Part shown: positions 6,597 to 8,095 of the stretch, piece after piece
How the letters are laid out: each line of letters starts with the position of its first letter
How positions within the stretch are numbered: position 1 is the stretch's first letter
Origin: an uncultured Lachnospiraceae bacterium
Lineage (GTDB): Bacteria > Bacillota > Clostridia > Lachnospirales > Lachnospiraceae
Direction: 5' to 3'
NCBI GenBank assembly: GCA_902783095.1
Contig: CACZPX010000321.1
Coordinates: forward strand, 1-8,095
Length of the DNA stretch: 8,095 nucleotides
The notes under the pieces: generated by a model
What the model saw: only the letters and a program-made list of their open reading frames with translations
Database searches by the model: none
What the model was told of the DNA's origin: nothing
Program-made: the position numbers and the translations under genes

Positions 6597-8050
6597 ACAA
6601 AGACCAGATCGCAGATATTGTCATTGAAGATATGGCAGAGGACGGAGCGGGGATCGGAAAAGCGGACGGTTACCCGCTCTTCGTCAAAGACGCCGTGGTG
6701 GGCGACACCGTGCGCGTAAAGGTGATGAAGGACAAAAAACGCTACGCCTACGCAAAACTGCTGGAGGTGCTTTCCCCTTCGCCGGACCGCGTGCGCCCGG
6801 TCTGCCCGGTGGCCGGCCCCTGCGGCGGCTGCCAGCTGCAGGCGCTTAGCTACGAGGCACAGCTGGCGTTCAAGCAGAAGAAAGTGCGCGAGCATCTGCG
6901 CCGTATCGGCGGCTTTGCCGTGACGGAGGATGCGGACGGGGACGGCGTTTACGTGGCGCCCGTGCTCGGTATGGACGTGCCATTCTGCTACCGCAACAAG
7001 GAGCAGTTCCCGGTGGGCCGGGGAAAGGACGGCGGCATCGTGACGGGGTTCTACGCCGGACGGACGCACGATATCATCGAAACGTCCGACTGCATGCTGT
7101 CCGTGCCGGTGTGCGAGAGCGTGCTGGCGCGCGTCAAACAGTGGATGACGGACTACGATATCGCGCCGTACGACGAGGAGACCGGCACCGGTCTGGTGCG
7201 GCACGTGCTGATCCGCACGTCCCGCTATTTCGGCACGTCCATGGTCTGCCCGGTGATCAACGGGGAAGAGCTGCCGCACGCGCAGGAACTGGTGGACCTT
7301 CTGACGCAGGACAGGCAGATCATCTCGGTCTGCTATAACGTGAACACCGGCCGTGACAACGTGATTTTGGGGGAACGGGTGGTGCCGCTCTACGGGCAGC
7401 CCTGCATCATCGACAAGATCTCCGACCGGATGTTCAAGATCTCACCGCTGTCGTTTTATCAGGTGAACCCCACCCAGACGGAGGTCCTGTATGCCGTCGT
7501 GCGCGAATGCTGCGATCTTTCCGGCAGCGAGGTGATCTGGGATCTCTACTGCGGCATCGGCACCATCTCGCTGTACCTGTGCGGCGGCGCAAAACAGGTG
7601 TACGGCGTGGAGATCGTCCCCGCAGCCATAGAGGACGCAAAGATGAACGCGGAGATCAACGGCTGCAAAAACGTGGAATTCTTCTGCGGCAGGGCGGAGG
7701 AAGTGCTGCCCGCCTACTATGAGCAGGAACGGGCGCAGGGCCGCGCGGCCACGGCGGATATCATGATCGTGGACCCGCCGCGCAAGGGCTGCGACCCCGC
7801 CCTTCTGCAGACCATGCTGGACATGACGCCGGAACGCATCGTGTACGTCTCCTGCGACTCCGCCACCCTCGCACGGGACCTTAGGATCCTCTGCGACGGC
7901 GGTTACCGGGTGGAACGCGTGCAGCCGGTGGACATGTTCCCGCAGACGGTGCATGTGGAAACGGTATGCTGCTTGTACCACCAAAAGAAAGATTTCATTT
8001 CAGTGCCTTATGAGCCGAAGAATGCGGACTATCTAAAACAACTGAAATAA
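6593..8050 (+). CDS. rlmD: 23S rRNA (uracil-5-)-methyltransferase, TrmA/RlmD family
   Basis: SAM-dependent enzyme of 485 residues that makes 5-methyluridine in 23S rRNA; in Bacillus one enzyme of this family (RlmCD) treats both target uridines. A TRAM RNA-binding domain at about 1-60 precedes the 4Fe-4S cysteines Cys71, Cys77, Cys80 (CPVAGPCGGC) and Cys167 (SDCML). The methyltransferase core follows: FYQVN (Gln290), DLYCGIGT (Asp317), Glu340, DPPRKG (Asp394), the nucleophile Cys421 (YVSCDSATLARD) and the general base Glu456 (HVETV). All key residues are present. The reading frame is open much further upstream, but the TRAM domain begins at ATG 6593, whose ATGA overlaps the yhaM stop. Family proteins usually end soon after HVETV; here about 25 more residues (461-485) follow, encoded by markedly AT-rich DNA, which suggests a swapped 3' end. 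RlmD versus RlmC specificity cannot be decided from sequence. Confidence 0.95.
   Translation: MNKDQIADIVIEDMAEDGAGIGKADGYPLFVKDAVVGDTVRVKVMKDKKRYAYAKLLEVLSPSPDRVRPVCPVAGPCGGCQLQALSYEAQLAFKQKKVREHLRRIGGFAVTEDADGDGVYVAPVLGMDVPFCYRNKEQFPVGRGKDGGIVTGFYAGRTHDIIETSDCMLSVPVCESVLARVKQWMTDYDIAPYDEETGTGLVRHVLIRTSRYFGTSMVCPVINGEELPHAQELVDLLTQDRQIISVCYNVNTGRDNVILGERVVPLYGQPCIIDKISDRMFKISPLSFYQVNPTQTEVLYAVVRECCDLSGSEVIWDLYCGIGTISLYLCGGAKQVYGVEIVPAAIEDAKMNAEINGCKNVEFFCGRAEEVLPAYYEQERAQGRAATADIMIVDPPRKGCDPALLQTMLDMTPERIVYVSCDSATLARDLRILCDGGYRVERVQPVDMFPQTVHVETVCCLYHQKKDFISVPYEPKNADYLKQLK
7970..8050 (+). other. Composition break at rlmD 3' end, possible element attachment junction
   Basis: By hand count GC is 25 of 70 (36%) at 7981-8050, against 35 of 60 (58%) at 7921-7980 and visibly higher values upstream. 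The change falls just after the codons for the conserved HVETV motif. The 3' end of rumA/rlmD is a known integration site for conjugative elements of the Tn5252 type in streptococci. The reading is therefore that an element inserted here and supplied a new stop-proximal end. The far attachment site is outside the window, so this is inference. Confidence 0.4.
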
Positions 8051-8052
8051 GC

Positions 8053-8082
8053 ATGAGGACCATGAATCTGAGAGGCACCTGA
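8053..8082 (+). CDS. Possible nine-codon leader ORF
   Basis: ATG at 8053 opens a reading frame encoding MRTMNLRGT and ends at TGA 8080-8082, one base before the next candidate ATG. It lacks a ribosome site of its own and may be chance. It could act as a leader that couples translation into the following gene. Confidence 0.15.
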   Translation: MRTMNLRGT

Positions 8083-8083
8083 T

Positions 8084-8095
8084 ATGAGTACCAGA
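8084..8095 (+). CDS. Start of an unidentified gene, cut by window end
   Basis: ATG at 8084 with AGAGG at 8071-8075, 8 nt upstream, reads MSTR and then leaves the window. An in-frame TGA at 8063 excludes a longer N-terminus. The spacing is good for a real start, but four codons identify nothing. If the composition break is an element boundary, this would be its first gene, for instance a recombinase or regulator; that is speculation. Confidence 0.35.

Overview
The window comes from a GC-rich Gram-positive bacterium, most likely a member of the Clostridia and probably Lachnospiraceae. That placement is inferred from protein style rather than from any search: the C-terminal sequence of MutS2, the TM-anchored HtrA-like protein with a Thr/Glu/Pro-rich linker, and the YhaM and TRAM/Fe-S methyltransferase pair. 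Nearly all of the DNA is coding.

Two gene blocks are transcribed away from each other, from a gap of about 90 bp at 4130-4219. The leftward block is mutS2 (1775-4129), then an OmpR/PhoB-type response regulator (1069-1767), then its sensor histidine kinase (1-1068, cut by the window edge before the ATPase domain). Gaps are 7 nt and 0 nt, so these three genes look like one operon. The rightward block is a membrane-anchored HtrA/DegP-like protein (4220-5578), a YhaM-type 3'-5' exoribonuclease (5646-6596) and a TrmA/RlmD-family 23S rRNA m5U methyltransferase (6593-8050), the last two overlapping by ATGA.

The divergent gap holds two good sigma-A-type promoters pointing outward, and their -35 hexamers overlap almost completely. 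The mutS2 promoter is placed so that the predicted +1 is the A of its start codon, which implies a leaderless mRNA. The HtrA-like protein has lost all three catalytic residues of the trypsin fold but keeps an intact PDZ domain, so it should be a pseudoprotease. The MutS2 Smr domain keeps HGRG but lacks the Asp and Arg/His of the usual LDLR/DLH motif.

Functionally, the genes centre on translation and RNA: MutS2 (ribosome-collision splitting in Bacillus), YhaM (RNA 3' decay) and RlmD (23S rRNA modification), together with an envelope pseudoprotease and a two-component system. This could be an uncharacterised stress or quality-control neighbourhood, but that is inference.

At the right edge, the last 25 or so codons of the methyltransferase and the DNA beyond it drop from about 60% or more GC to about 36%. 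This fits an integrated element that has replaced the 3' end of the gene; rumA/rlmD 3' ends are known integration sites for conjugative elements in other Firmicutes. No tRNA, rRNA, CRISPR array, complete insertion sequence or convincing intrinsic terminator was seen.
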